Shown piece after piece: positions 56,468 to 64,000 of a stretch of DNA of 64,000 nucleotides (its first letter is position 1; every line of letters starts with the position of its first letter). Source of the stretch: Stenomitos frigidus ULC18. GTDB lineage: Bacteria > Cyanobacteriota > Cyanobacteriia > Leptolyngbyales > Leptolyngbyaceae. A program made the position numbers and the translations under genes. The DNA lies in the NCBI RefSeq assembly GCF_003003795.1, contig NZ_PVWK01000142.1:62001-126000 (forward strand), given 5' to 3'. The notes under the pieces were generated by a model. That model was not told where the DNA came from, did no database searches, and was given only the letters and a program-made list of their open reading frames with translations.

Positions 56468-57934
56468 ATGCCATTAATGCTCTACAACACGCTCACCCGT
56501 CGCAAAGAACGGTTTGAACCGATCGAACCCGGTAAGGTGCGGATGTACGTGTGTGGCATTACGGCGTACAACTACTTTCATGTGGGCAACGCCAGAGCCT
56601 TTGTGATTTTTGACGTGGTGCGGCGCTACCTGATGTGGCGCGGCTATGCGGTACGGTATGTCCAGAATTTTACGGATATTGATGACAAAATTCTGAAACG
56701 GGCGATCGCAGAAAACAGCACGATGGAACAAATTGCTGAGAAATATATTGCTGCCTATTTTGAGGATTCCGATCGCCTGAATATTCTCCGCGCCGATGTC
56801 TATCCACGAGCAACGCATACGATCGACGGCATTCAGCGCTTAATCCACGAATTGGAACAACGTCATTACGCTTATGCTGCCAATGGCGATGTCTATTATG
56901 CAGTCCGTCAGTTTCCAGAGTACGGCAAGCTCTCTGGACGCCAGTTGGACGATATGCAAGCAGGTGCTAGCGGTCGGGTTGACGTGGAAGAAGACGCAGA
57001 CAAAAAGAAAGATCCCGCTGATTTTGCGTTATGGAAAGCAGCCAAACCGGGTGAACCATCCTGGGAATCACCCTGGGGGGCAGGTAGACCGGGCTGGCAC
57101 ATTGAATGCTCGGCAATGGTGCGGGATGAACTGGGTGAGTCGATCGACATCCACGCAGGCGGCATGGATTTGACCTTTCCCCATCACGAAAACGAAATTG
57201 CTCAAAGCGAAGCGGTGACGGGTAAGCCCTTGGCACGATACTGGCTGCATAACGGCTTTATTAATATGGATGGCGAGAAGATGTCCAAATCGCTGGGCAA
57301 CTTCCGCTTGACGCGCGATTTGTTAGCAAACTATGACCCAATGGCGTTTCGACTGTTTGTCTTGCAAGCGCAATATCGCAAGCCGATCGACTTCACATCC
57401 GATGCCCTGGATGCTGCCGAAAACGGCTGGAAAACCTTGAAAGAAGCGCTTCAGTTTGGGGCACTATTTGTAGCCTTAACTGCCTGGAGTCCCGAAGCCG
57501 ATGTGTTAGAGCAGGAGGCTATCGATCGCTTCAACGAGGCAATGGATGACGACTTCAACACGCCGATCGCGCTTTCTGTTCTCTTCGAGTTGGCAAAGGA
57601 TCTCCATCGCGGACGTAATCTAATAATTCATGATCAAGAACGGGAAATACCTGTTACGCAGCTACAGCAAAAATGGCACACCTTTGAGGCACTTCTGAAG
57701 GTTTTAGGGTTGGAGGTGAAAGAGCCTGGAACAGTTGAGCTTCCTATTGAAGCCAACGATACAGGAACAGTTGGGCTAACGGATGGCGAAATTGAAACAC
57801 TCATTCAGCAACGGAAAGAGGCACGACAGTCAAAAAATTGGGCAGAGAGCGATCGCATTCGTAATGAACTACAGGCTCAGGGCATTACGTTGATCGATCA
57901 GAAGGATGGCGTAACGCGTTGGCATCGGGGTTAG
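56468..57934 (+). CDS. cysS: Cysteine--tRNA ligase
   Basis: A 488-residue class I synthetase from ATG 56468. The first part has [19 protein letters not shown], where HVGN replaces the common HIGH. Zinc ligands are Cys29 of the CGIT motif, Cys in HIECSAMV, and the HHENE pair in [21 protein letters not shown] is the KMSKS loop, and the helical anticodon domain follows. No shortening is seen. It diverges from the COG0523 GTPase with a shared upstream region of about 185 bases, and ends next to heptamer repeats. Confidence 0.95.
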   Translation: MPLMLYNTLTRRKERFEPIEPGKVRMYVCGITAYNYFHVGNARAFVIFDVVRRYLMWRGYAVRYVQNFTDIDDKILKRAIAENSTMEQIAEKYIAAYFEDSDRLNILRADVYPRATHTIDGIQRLIHELEQRHYAYAANGDVYYAVRQFPEYGKLSGRQLDDMQAGASGRVDVEEDADKKKDPADFALWKAAKPGEPSWESPWGAGRPGWHIECSAMVRDELGESIDIHAGGMDLTFPHHENEIAQSEAVTGKPLARYWLHNGFINMDGEKMSKSLGNFRLTRDLLANYDPMAFRLFVLQAQYRKPIDFTSDALDAAENGWKTLKEALQFGALFVALTAWSPEADVLEQEAIDRFNEAMDDDFNTPIALSVLFELAKDLHRGRNLIIHDQEREIPVTQLQQKWHTFEALLKVLGLEVKEPGTVELPIEANDTGTVGLTDGEIETLIQQRKEARQSKNWAESDRIRNELQAQGITLIDQKDGVTRWHRG

Positions 57935-57961
57935 GGAGTGGGAAGTAGGGAGTAGGAAGAA
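57934..57961. repeat. Tandem heptamer repeat (GGGAGTR type)
   Basis: Four 7-base units (GGGAGTG, GGAAGTA, GGGAGTA, GGAAGAA) begin at the final base of the cysS stop codon. Confidence 0.85.
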
Positions 57962-58064
57962 AGAGTTTTAGATTGCGCTTTTTCTCGTGTGAATCGGTAG
58001 AGTTAAGTCGTCACTTAAAACTCGGTGAGGAGTCAGAAGCCAGGAGTTAGTGGCTGGTAGTTCC

Positions 58065-58092
58065 AAAACTCAAAACTCAAAACCCAAAACTT
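58065..58092. repeat. Tandem heptamer repeat (AAAACTC type)
   Basis: Four units (AAAACTC, AAAACTC, AAAACCC, AAAACTT) end ten bases before the AI-2E family gene. Confidence 0.88.
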
Positions 58093-58101
58093 CTTCTATC
58101 C

Positions 58102-59220
58102 ATGTCCGAACAGCGCATTACCATTTCCCTTTCTAGCCTCTTCAGCATTTTGCTCATCGTGGTGCTGCTGGTATTGCTGTGGCAGTTGCAGAGTTTGTTA
58201 ATTTTGCTGATGATTTCGGTGGTGTTGGCGGCGACATTGAGTCCGATCGTCAACTGGGCAGAAGGTCGTCGAGTACCACGCTGGTTAGCGGTGATCGGCG
58301 TTTATCTCGCCTTGATTGGTGGTTTTGTGGGCGCTGGAGTGTTAATCGGCCCTACGGTGGTAGAGCAAACCGATCGCCTGATCACTCAAATTCCCGTTTA
58401 TTCAGAAGCCTTATTCAACTGGATTCAGGGCCTTGCCCTACGACTCAACACATCGCATCCAGAGCTTGTGCCGCAGTTGGTGAATCCGCAAGCGTTAACC
58501 AATTGGGTGATTCGCTCCAGTCAGCAGGTGCTGCTGCGATCGTTTGGCTTGACGAAAAATATTGTGGGCGCGTTGTTCAGCGTGATTTTGATCCTGCTCA
58601 TTTCGGGCTATATGGTCGCAGGTAGCAAAACGCTGCTTCAGGGGTTTGTTCAGCTCTTTCCGCAGCCCTGGGATCGCCGCTTGCTGGCGCAGGTTAAACC
58701 AGTGAGTCAGCGGATGGGCGGGTTTATTCAAGGTCGAGTGGTCGTATCCGCGATTCTGGGCGTTGTGACGACGGTTGGTTTAAATATCCTGGGTTTGTCC
58801 GAAGTCTCGCTGGCGCTGGGTGTGATTGCTGGCTTCACGAATCTGATCCCATTTGTGGGCCCTTTCTTAGGCGCAATTCCTGCACTGATCGTGTCGCTAT
58901 CAATGGGCGGTGTCACCTGGCTGTGGGTCTTGCTGCTATTTGCGATCGTCCAAAACCTGGAAAGCTATATTCTCGACCCGCTGCTGGTCGGCTCGTCTGT
59001 GAACATCCATCCGCTGTATCAGCTTTTAGCCGTGTTTGGTGGCACACAGGTTTTGGGCATTCTGGGTGCCATTATTGTGCCGCCCTGGATCGCTGGAGCG
59101 GCTGTGCTGCTGGAGAATCTCTACATCCGACCCAAACGCATTGCTGAAGCCAGGATTGAGCGGGCACGGAATGAGGAGAGTAGTGCGATCGATAAAGACT
59201 TCGTGCCTACAACCCGCTAG
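58102..59220 (+). CDS. AI-2E family (PerM/UPF0118) transporter
   Basis: A 372-residue membrane protein with about eight membrane segments. The first four lie near residues 9-35, 36-53 and 63-86, followed by a large extracytoplasmic loop; the C-terminal half contains GFTNLIPFVGPFLGAIPALI and VVSAILGVVTTVGLNILGLS, hallmarks of the family. Members export AI-2 or act as Na+/H+ antiporters in other bacteria; the substrate here is unknown. It is on the same strand as cysS at 167 bases. Confidence 0.88.
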   Translation: MSEQRITISLSSLFSILLIVVLLVLLWQLQSLLILLMISVVLAATLSPIVNWAEGRRVPRWLAVIGVYLALIGGFVGAGVLIGPTVVEQTDRLITQIPVYSEALFNWIQGLALRLNTSHPELVPQLVNPQALTNWVIRSSQQVLLRSFGLTKNIVGALFSVILILLISGYMVAGSKTLLQGFVQLFPQPWDRRLLAQVKPVSQRMGGFIQGRVVVSAILGVVTTVGLNILGLSEVSLALGVIAGFTNLIPFVGPFLGAIPALIVSLSMGGVTWLWVLLLFAIVQNLESYILDPLLVGSSVNIHPLYQLLAVFGGTQVLGILGAIIVPPWIAGAAVLLENLYIRPKRIAEARIERARNEESSAIDKDFVPTTR

Positions 59221-59229
59221 ACGATCGAC

Positions 59230-59269
59230 CCCTCTGCAGGGACGTTCCATGGAACGTCCCTGCAGAGGG
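59230..59269. terminator. Perfect 40-bp palindrome (likely bidirectional terminator)
   Basis: Bases 59230-59269 form an uninterrupted inverted repeat centred on CCATGG, flanked on the plus strand by ATCTTTTGG. It lies between the stop codons of two convergent genes. Palindromes with an ACGTTCCATGGAACGT core recur in cyanobacterial genomes, so it may also be a dispersed repeat. Confidence 0.75.
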
Positions 59270-59289
59270 ATCTTTTGGCATTTAGAACA

Positions 59290-60495
59290 CTAACTCTTGA
59301 CTGTCCCCAACACACCTTCAACTAACCAATCCATCTTTTCTAGCTCAGTGTCTTTCTGCTTAAACTCTTTCCCAGCAGGGATCACAACCTTACCTTTGTT
59401 GTCTTTCAGCGGTCCCTTATAAATGATGAGGGTTTCTGCTTCCAGCTTTGTCTTGGCAGCATCGGCATCTTTCTTAGCAGCATCCGTCACAGCAGGACCA
59501 TAGTCTGACACTTTGATATAGCCTTCCTTGTAGCCACCGCGCACGAGATGCGGAATGCCCCCATCTGTGACCGATTTACCTTCCTGGATGAGCTTGGCAT
59601 ATTCACCATAGATTTTTGACCAGTCCCACTCTGCCCCAGTCAGGTAGCCCTTGGGAGCCAGCTTGGACTGATTGGTGTGATAACCCGTGCAGTAGATCCC
59701 CCGCTTTTCAGCGGTTTCCATGATCACTTTAGGGCTATCCACATGGCAGGTGATGACTTCGATGCCCTGGTCTGCCATGCTGTTAGCGGCCTCTGCCTCT
59801 TTGACGGGTAACGACCAATCGCCTGTAAAGACGACTTGTGTAGTCGCTTTGGGATTCACGGTACGTGCGCCGAGGGTATAGCTGTTAATGTTACGAACGA
59901 CTTGAGGAATGGGCTTGGCAGCGATGAAGCCGAGTTTCCCGTTCTTTGCCATATGCGCGGCTACGATGCCTGCCACGTACTGCGCTTCATCGATATAGGC
60001 AAAATAGCTGCCAACATTTTTAGGATGCTTGCCTTCGACGTAAAGACCACCCGCATGGAAAAACTGCACGTTAGGGTTGCCGGGTGCCACCTTCAAAATA
60101 TGCGGATCAAAGTAGCCAAAGGACGTGGGAAAAACCACCGTCGCTTTGTCCTGGTTGATCATATTAAGCATCGCTTCCTGGACTTCGTTGGTTTCTGGAA
60201 CGCTTGCCTGCTCAACCGTTTTAACCCCAGGCAATTTGGCAACGCCTTCTTTGCCTTCAAAATGTGCCTGGTTCCAACCGTAGTCATCTTTGGGACCCAC
60301 GTAAATAAAACCCATGACCACTTCTTTGGTGGGGCTTGCCGAACCACTGGCGGCAGGGCTACCGGAACTGGTTTCGGGCGTTGGCGTGGGGGTACAACCC
60401 ACCCACAGACGGGAGGTTGCACCGAAGGCACCAGCAGCGAGAAGTCCTCGAATGATCTGGCGACGTGGTACAGACAAGGGGCGTTTAGTGGTCAT
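59290..60495 (-). CDS. BMP family ABC-type substrate-binding protein
   Basis: A 401-residue periplasmic binding protein. The N-terminus has a twin-Arg (PRRQIIRGLLAAGAFG) and a Cys at 29 (WVGCTP) that could be a TAT-dependent lipoprotein site, though the -3 Trp is unusual. The mature domain shows GFIYVGPKDDYGWNQAHFEG and YIDEAQYVAGIVAAHM with the pattern of PnrA/TmpC nucleoside-binding proteins. No permease or ATPase is encoded near it, so it is either an orphan or relies on a transporter elsewhere. The ligand is inferred from family to be a purine nucleoside. Divergent from the DAO gene. Confidence 0.85.
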   Translation of the reverse strand: MTTKRPLSVPRRQIIRGLLAAGAFGATSRLWVGCTPTPTPETSSGSPAASGSASPTKEVVMGFIYVGPKDDYGWNQAHFEGKEGVAKLPGVKTVEQASVPETNEVQEAMLNMINQDKATVVFPTSFGYFDPHILKVAPGNPNVQFFHAGGLYVEGKHPKNVGSYFAYIDEAQYVAGIVAAHMAKNGKLGFIAAKPIPQVVRNINSYTLGARTVNPKATTQVVFTGDWSLPVKEAEAANSMADQGIEVITCHVDSPKVIMETAEKRGIYCTGYHTNQSKLAPKGYLTGAEWDWSKIYGEYAKLIQEGKSVTDGGIPHLVRGGYKEGYIKVSDYGPAVTDAAKKDADAAKTKLEAETLIIYKGPLKDNKGKVVIPAGKEFKQKDTELEKMDWLVEGVLGTVKS

Positions 60496-60765
60496 GGTTA
60501 ACTCCTCAAAGTTGCGAGAACGATTTAATTTACGAGAAAGAATCCAAAAAATAGTCTGCGATCGCTGGAAGGATAGTGTTGATCGAATAGTGACGCTCAG
60601 TCAGATTCGTTACACATCTGCTGGCTGAGCCAATCCTGCCCGATCAAGCACAGCACTGTTCGCTCAAATCGCTCGTACACGATCGCACGGCACAGTACGA
60701 AACAAACTGTAACAGTACAATTAGTGGGCAAAGATAAGTGATTGCCTACGTTAGGCATTTGGGCT

Positions 60766-61941
60766 ATGCGAATCTATGACTGGATTGTGGTGGGTGGGGG
60801 GATTACGGGAGCCGCTCTTGCGTATGAATTGCTTAAACAGGGGTTTTCTGTTTTGCTCTTGGAGCGACATCAATCCCTGCAAGGAGCGACCCGCTTTGGC
60901 TATGGAGGCATCGCATATTGGTCTGGAACAACCGATCTAACTCGTCAACTGTGTGCCGAAGGCATTGCCTTACATCGCACATTATCCGCAGAACTAGACG
61001 CTGAAACAGAATTTCGTGAGCTGGATTTGGTGTTAACCATTGCTGCCGACGAAGACCCCGAGGCGATCGCACAATCCTATACACACTTTGCTATTCCCCC
61101 AAGTTTGGTGAGCGTCGCGGAAGCCTGCGAGCTAGAGCCGCTGTTGAATCCGAATGCGATCGCTGGCGCGCTGACGGTGAAACATGGTCACATTTCCACT
61201 ACTGCCACTACGAACGCTTACACAAAAGCATTCACTAAATTGGGTGGCAGCATCCAAATCGATCAGGTAAAAGAACTGCTGAAGGGTGAGAACTCGCGCG
61301 TCACAGGTGTTGTCGGCAAACAGGACACCTACCACAGCGCTAATGTGGCTATCTGTGCCGGTGCACTCAGTCGATCGTTGCTGAAGACCGCAGGTATTCC
61401 CACCAGACTCTACTTTACGCATGCAGAATTGATTGAAACACCTCCAGTCGAGGTTTGCTTGCAAACGTTAGTCATGCCAGCGGATACCAAACGGTTTCAA
61501 CTAGAAGCAGAAGCAAGCACAACGGCATTGGATGCTTTGTGGGATCAGCCTGGACATGAGCCAAGTCCACCGATCCTGGATGCGGGAGCGATTCAATTGC
61601 TAGATGGCAGGCTGAGAATAGGGCAGATGAGCCGAGTGCTGACCGATCCAGATGCTCCTATTAATGCAACTGAGAGCGAAGTCATAATGCGAACCAAAGT
61701 TGGCACCGTCCTACCTGCCTTAAACGATCTGCCTGGTCAATGGCATCACTGTCTGATTGGGTTTAGCAGCGATCGCCTACCCTTAATCGGCACACTTCCA
61801 GGCGTAGATGGCGTTCACCTGTTTTCAGGCTTCAGCAATCCCCTGGCGATCGTGCCAACCCTGGCAAGACGGTTTGCTAGCAATGCGATCGGGCAAGGAG
61901 ATGAGATCATTGCCCAACTCTCGCCCGATCGCTTTGAGTAG
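60766..61941 (+). CDS. FAD-dependent oxidoreductase, DAO type
   Basis: A 391-residue flavoprotein of the D-amino-acid oxidase/glycine oxidase superfamily, starting IYDWIVVGGGITGAALAYEL, with FGYGGIAYWSG and, near the end, IGFSSDRLPLIGTLPGVDGV and LFSGFSNPLA, the C-terminal FAD region. The ATG at 60766 is used; the open frame starts eight codons earlier. The substrate is not evident. It is divergent from the BMP protein gene and convergent with the porin gene, and is monocistronic. Confidence 0.8.
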   Translation: MRIYDWIVVGGGITGAALAYELLKQGFSVLLLERHQSLQGATRFGYGGIAYWSGTTDLTRQLCAEGIALHRTLSAELDAETEFRELDLVLTIAADEDPEAIAQSYTHFAIPPSLVSVAEACELEPLLNPNAIAGALTVKHGHISTTATTNAYTKAFTKLGGSIQIDQVKELLKGENSRVTGVVGKQDTYHSANVAICAGALSRSLLKTAGIPTRLYFTHAELIETPPVEVCLQTLVMPADTKRFQLEAEASTTALDALWDQPGHEPSPPILDAGAIQLLDGRLRIGQMSRVLTDPDAPINATESEVIMRTKVGTVLPALNDLPGQWHHCLIGFSSDRLPLIGTLPGVDGVHLFSGFSNPLAIVPTLARRFASNAIGQGDEIIAQLSPDRFE

Positions 61942-61996
61942 TTGTTAGCTCTTAATGGCTAGTGCTTAGTTTTATAAAATCACTAACCACTAACGA

Positions 61997-63949
61997 CTAG
62001 AAACTAAACTGTGCCCGCAAGTTACCGACAAAAATCGTCGGATTACTGTCGAAGTTGTTGGCATTGAAGATGGCGTAGAACGCAGGCACCAGAGCGATAT
62101 TATCCGTCAGCGGGTAGAAGTAGGAGGCTTCTAACTCGTACATGGTGCCGCCATCACCAGCACCCGCTGCAAAGTAGCGATCGCCCCGAATGATGTCCAT
62201 TGGCATCAAGAACGTCACAACTCCCAAGGCACCTTTTTTGAGTAAATCGGGGAAACCAACACCCACCTGGAAGGATTGGACATCAACGGCCTTGTCGATT
62301 GGCTTCAGATTAGTGTTACCAAAGCCATAGCGTCCAAAGATGCCAAAGCCAGGTGTAATCAGCCAATCAAAGTTAAAGGTAAACGTGTTGGCATAGGCGT
62401 ATTTCAGACCGCCACCAACCCCGTTTTCAGAGAAGCCCGGACCCGCATCAACATAACCATAAGGAATGGGTTCACCGATCGCACCACCGACCTGACCACC
62501 GTAGGCTTGAATCCGGCTGTAGTTGTATAGAAAGCGGAAGTTGAGCGTGCTGCTAGGTGAGAAGGTCAACTCAGCTGTTGCGGTGTTTGTACCACCAAAC
62601 AAGCCGAAGGTAGGACTGCTTGAGGTGTTAAAGCCAAACTGGCTGGGTAGAAACTCGGTATTCTCACCCAAATAAGCGGCTGCAAACCGGAACTGCTTGT
62701 TGATATTCCACTCAACGATCGCACCCGACCCACGATCGATTGCGTTTGTCTGGGTACTACCGATCGAGTCAAAGCTACCTGAACCGGTTAGGAAGAAGGT
62801 AAAGCGGTTGAAGTCAAAGGCACGGTACCAGTTAACACGAGGCCCAACGGTGACTTTAATGGAGTCACCAACTGGGAAACTGTAGAACAAATCGTGAATG
62901 ACCACATCGCTGCGACCGTTGACCGTTCCCGCTGTTTGATCGGTAAACGGAGCACCGAAGGCGTTAAAGAAGCCCGCCGACGCATATTGGTTGATTGGCG
63001 AAATACCGTTACCTGCCGATAGCTGCGTGACCAGGTTGTCTTTACCCGAAAACGAGGTATTGAGAGTCAACCAGGTCAAAAAGCTAAACGTTGGTTCTGG
63101 CGAACCGGTGACTTGTCTGGTTGGCTGACCGTTAGTCCGAGTCGTAAAGAACCGTCCGTTGGCAGCATCATTCACACCGCTAGCAGGGCCTTCATAGGTC
63201 ACGTCGCGGCTGGCACCAGCGCCTGAGAGGTTAAACCAAACTAAACCATTCAGCTTGGTCGTCGTCGAAAACTGCTGCTTCTCCAGCGTGGCAGTACGAG
63301 CTTCCAAGGCACCGACCCGACCCCGTAAGGTGGCTAGTTCCGCTGCAAACTCTTCTTGAAGCTTTTGTACGGCTAATAAGTCTTCTTTTTTGACCAGGTC
63401 AGCCGTTCCCGCCGCAATCAGTTCGTTGATGCGATCCATGCAGGCGTTTAGACCAGCCGCAAATTCATAACGGGTCAACGCACGGTTGCCGCGGTAGGTT
63501 TTGTTGGGATAGCCCACAATACAGCCGTACCGTTCAACTAACGATTGCAACGCCTGGAAAGCCCAGTCAGTTGGTTTAACGTCAGTCAACTGAGAAACAG
63601 ATGTCACCTGATCCAGTACGCTAGGCTCAACTTCTTGAGCGTCGGCTGCATATAGCATTGGCTGGATCTCAGCCCCTTGGACAAGCGGATCGCTTGCCAC
63701 TGCACTTGCCACCAGACGTGGGCTCAATGCTTGCCGATCAGAAACAGCTGGGGTCGCTTGTGTGTTCGCTGAGAGCACAGGCGCTTGAGGCACAACCGAT
63801 ACGACACGCTGTGATGCGTCGATCGAGCTTTGCGAAGCCTTGGCACCAGACGCTAGTAGCCCTGTTGCCGTGCTTGCAAGGAACAACGCTGTCCACAGGC
63901 TCACTGGCGAAAGCAACAAAGATTTCCATCGATTATTAAGACTAGACAT
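61997..63949 (-). CDS. Iron uptake porin (SLH domain plus OprB-type barrel)
   Basis: A 650-residue outer-membrane protein from ATG 63949. A signal peptide (SPVSLWTALFLASTATGLLA) precedes a spacer of about 75 residues, then an SLH domain (about residues 125-185: QLTDVKPTDWAFQALQSLVE, IVGYPNKTYRGNRALTRYEF), a coiled coil (ELIAAGTADLVKKEDLLAVQ and following), and a beta-barrel with alternating aromatic strands ending in the terminal Phe (NLRAQFSF). Cyanobacterial relatives such as SomA and Slr1841 form small-ion or iron-related pores anchored to peptidoglycan by the SLH domain. The upstream start at 63982 lacks support. Confidence 0.92.
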   Translation of the reverse strand: MSSLNNRWKSLLLSPVSLWTALFLASTATGLLASGAKASQSSIDASQRVVSVVPQAPVLSANTQATPAVSDRQALSPRLVASAVASDPLVQGAEIQPMLYAADAQEVEPSVLDQVTSVSQLTDVKPTDWAFQALQSLVERYGCIVGYPNKTYRGNRALTRYEFAAGLNACMDRINELIAAGTADLVKKEDLLAVQKLQEEFAAELATLRGRVGALEARTATLEKQQFSTTTKLNGLVWFNLSGAGASRDVTYEGPASGVNDAANGRFFTTRTNGQPTRQVTGSPEPTFSFLTWLTLNTSFSGKDNLVTQLSAGNGISPINQYASAGFFNAFGAPFTDQTAGTVNGRSDVVIHDLFYSFPVGDSIKVTVGPRVNWYRAFDFNRFTFFLTGSGSFDSIGSTQTNAIDRGSGAIVEWNINKQFRFAAAYLGENTEFLPSQFGFNTSSSPTFGLFGGTNTATAELTFSPSSTLNFRFLYNYSRIQAYGGQVGGAIGEPIPYGYVDAGPGFSENGVGGGLKYAYANTFTFNFDWLITPGFGIFGRYGFGNTNLKPIDKAVDVQSFQVGVGFPDLLKKGALGVVTFLMPMDIIRGDRYFAAGAGDGGTMYELEASYFYPLTDNIALVPAFYAIFNANNFDSNPTIFVGNLRAQFSF

Positions 63950-64000
63950 CGAATCCTCACACCACGCGATTAAACAAATCAAGACGTAAGCATACTAAAG

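Overview
The window reads as chromosomal DNA of a cyanobacterium, most likely a filamentous non-marine lineage (Leptolyngbya-like is a guess). The octamer GCGATCGC (HIP1) recurs throughout genes and spacers. The gene set includes cyanobacterium-typical families: an SLH/OprB-type porin, DUF3727, DUF4112, DUF4327 and DUF6761 proteins, a CSP41b-like protein and NADPH-type glutamate synthase subunits. Many spacers carry tandem heptanucleotide repeats of the kind known from filamentous cyanobacteria (STRRs). No rRNA, tRNA, CRISPR array or replication origin was found.

Layout. 1-10 kb: the 3' part of a GH3/NagZ-like gene, mug, a CSP41b-like gene, then a housekeeping run of GNAT, ruvX, DUF3727, mltG, YqeG-type phosphatase and proB. 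10-20 kb: a response regulator convergent with proB, DUF6761, a RibD/DHFR-like reductase, a HIT protein, asnS, a UBP-type zinc finger, and a minus-strand pair of a two-module CDC48-like AAA ATPase and a cNMP-binding histidine kinase. 20-27.5 kb: gltB and gltD, on the same strand but separated by about 2.2 kb of small accessory genes (HEPN-like, DUF4926, DUF433/DUF5615 toxin-antitoxin, a coiled-coil membrane protein). 27.5-31.5 kb: a gene-poor stretch with a decayed hybrid histidine kinase fragment interrupted by an intact IS5-family element, then two small membrane proteins.

31.6-40 kb: a guanine/nucleoside deaminase and an HpxO-type urate hydroxylase (a possible purine-salvage pair), small membrane and GNAT genes, a diheme cytochrome c and secA. 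40-46 kb: a two-gene RND efflux system and a secreted protein. 46-54 kb: SUI1/YciH, a HerA-like ATPase, a GH5-CBM2 glycanase, and a paired PP2C phosphatase and FHA/Ser-Thr kinase that both carry zinc ribbons. 54-64 kb: DUF4327, a 2Fe-2S thioredoxin-like protein, a COG0523 zinc-type GTPase divergent from cysS, an AI-2E family permease, a BMP-type solute-binding protein, a DAO-type oxidoreductase and an iron-uptake porin.

No wholly new system stands out. The best leads are: (1) the accessory island splitting gltB from gltD; (2) a 21-bp-period degenerate repeat array at 18.56-18.79 kb that reads as heptads; (3) cloverleaf-like palindromic elements at 9.08-9.18 and 12.94-13.03 kb; (4) the matched zinc-ribbon kinase/phosphatase pair; (5) the HpxO/deaminase pair; (6) an exact IS insertion in an already truncated kinase. 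Family names come from motif recognition without a database search. Coordinates with revised starts were re-derived from the sequence.
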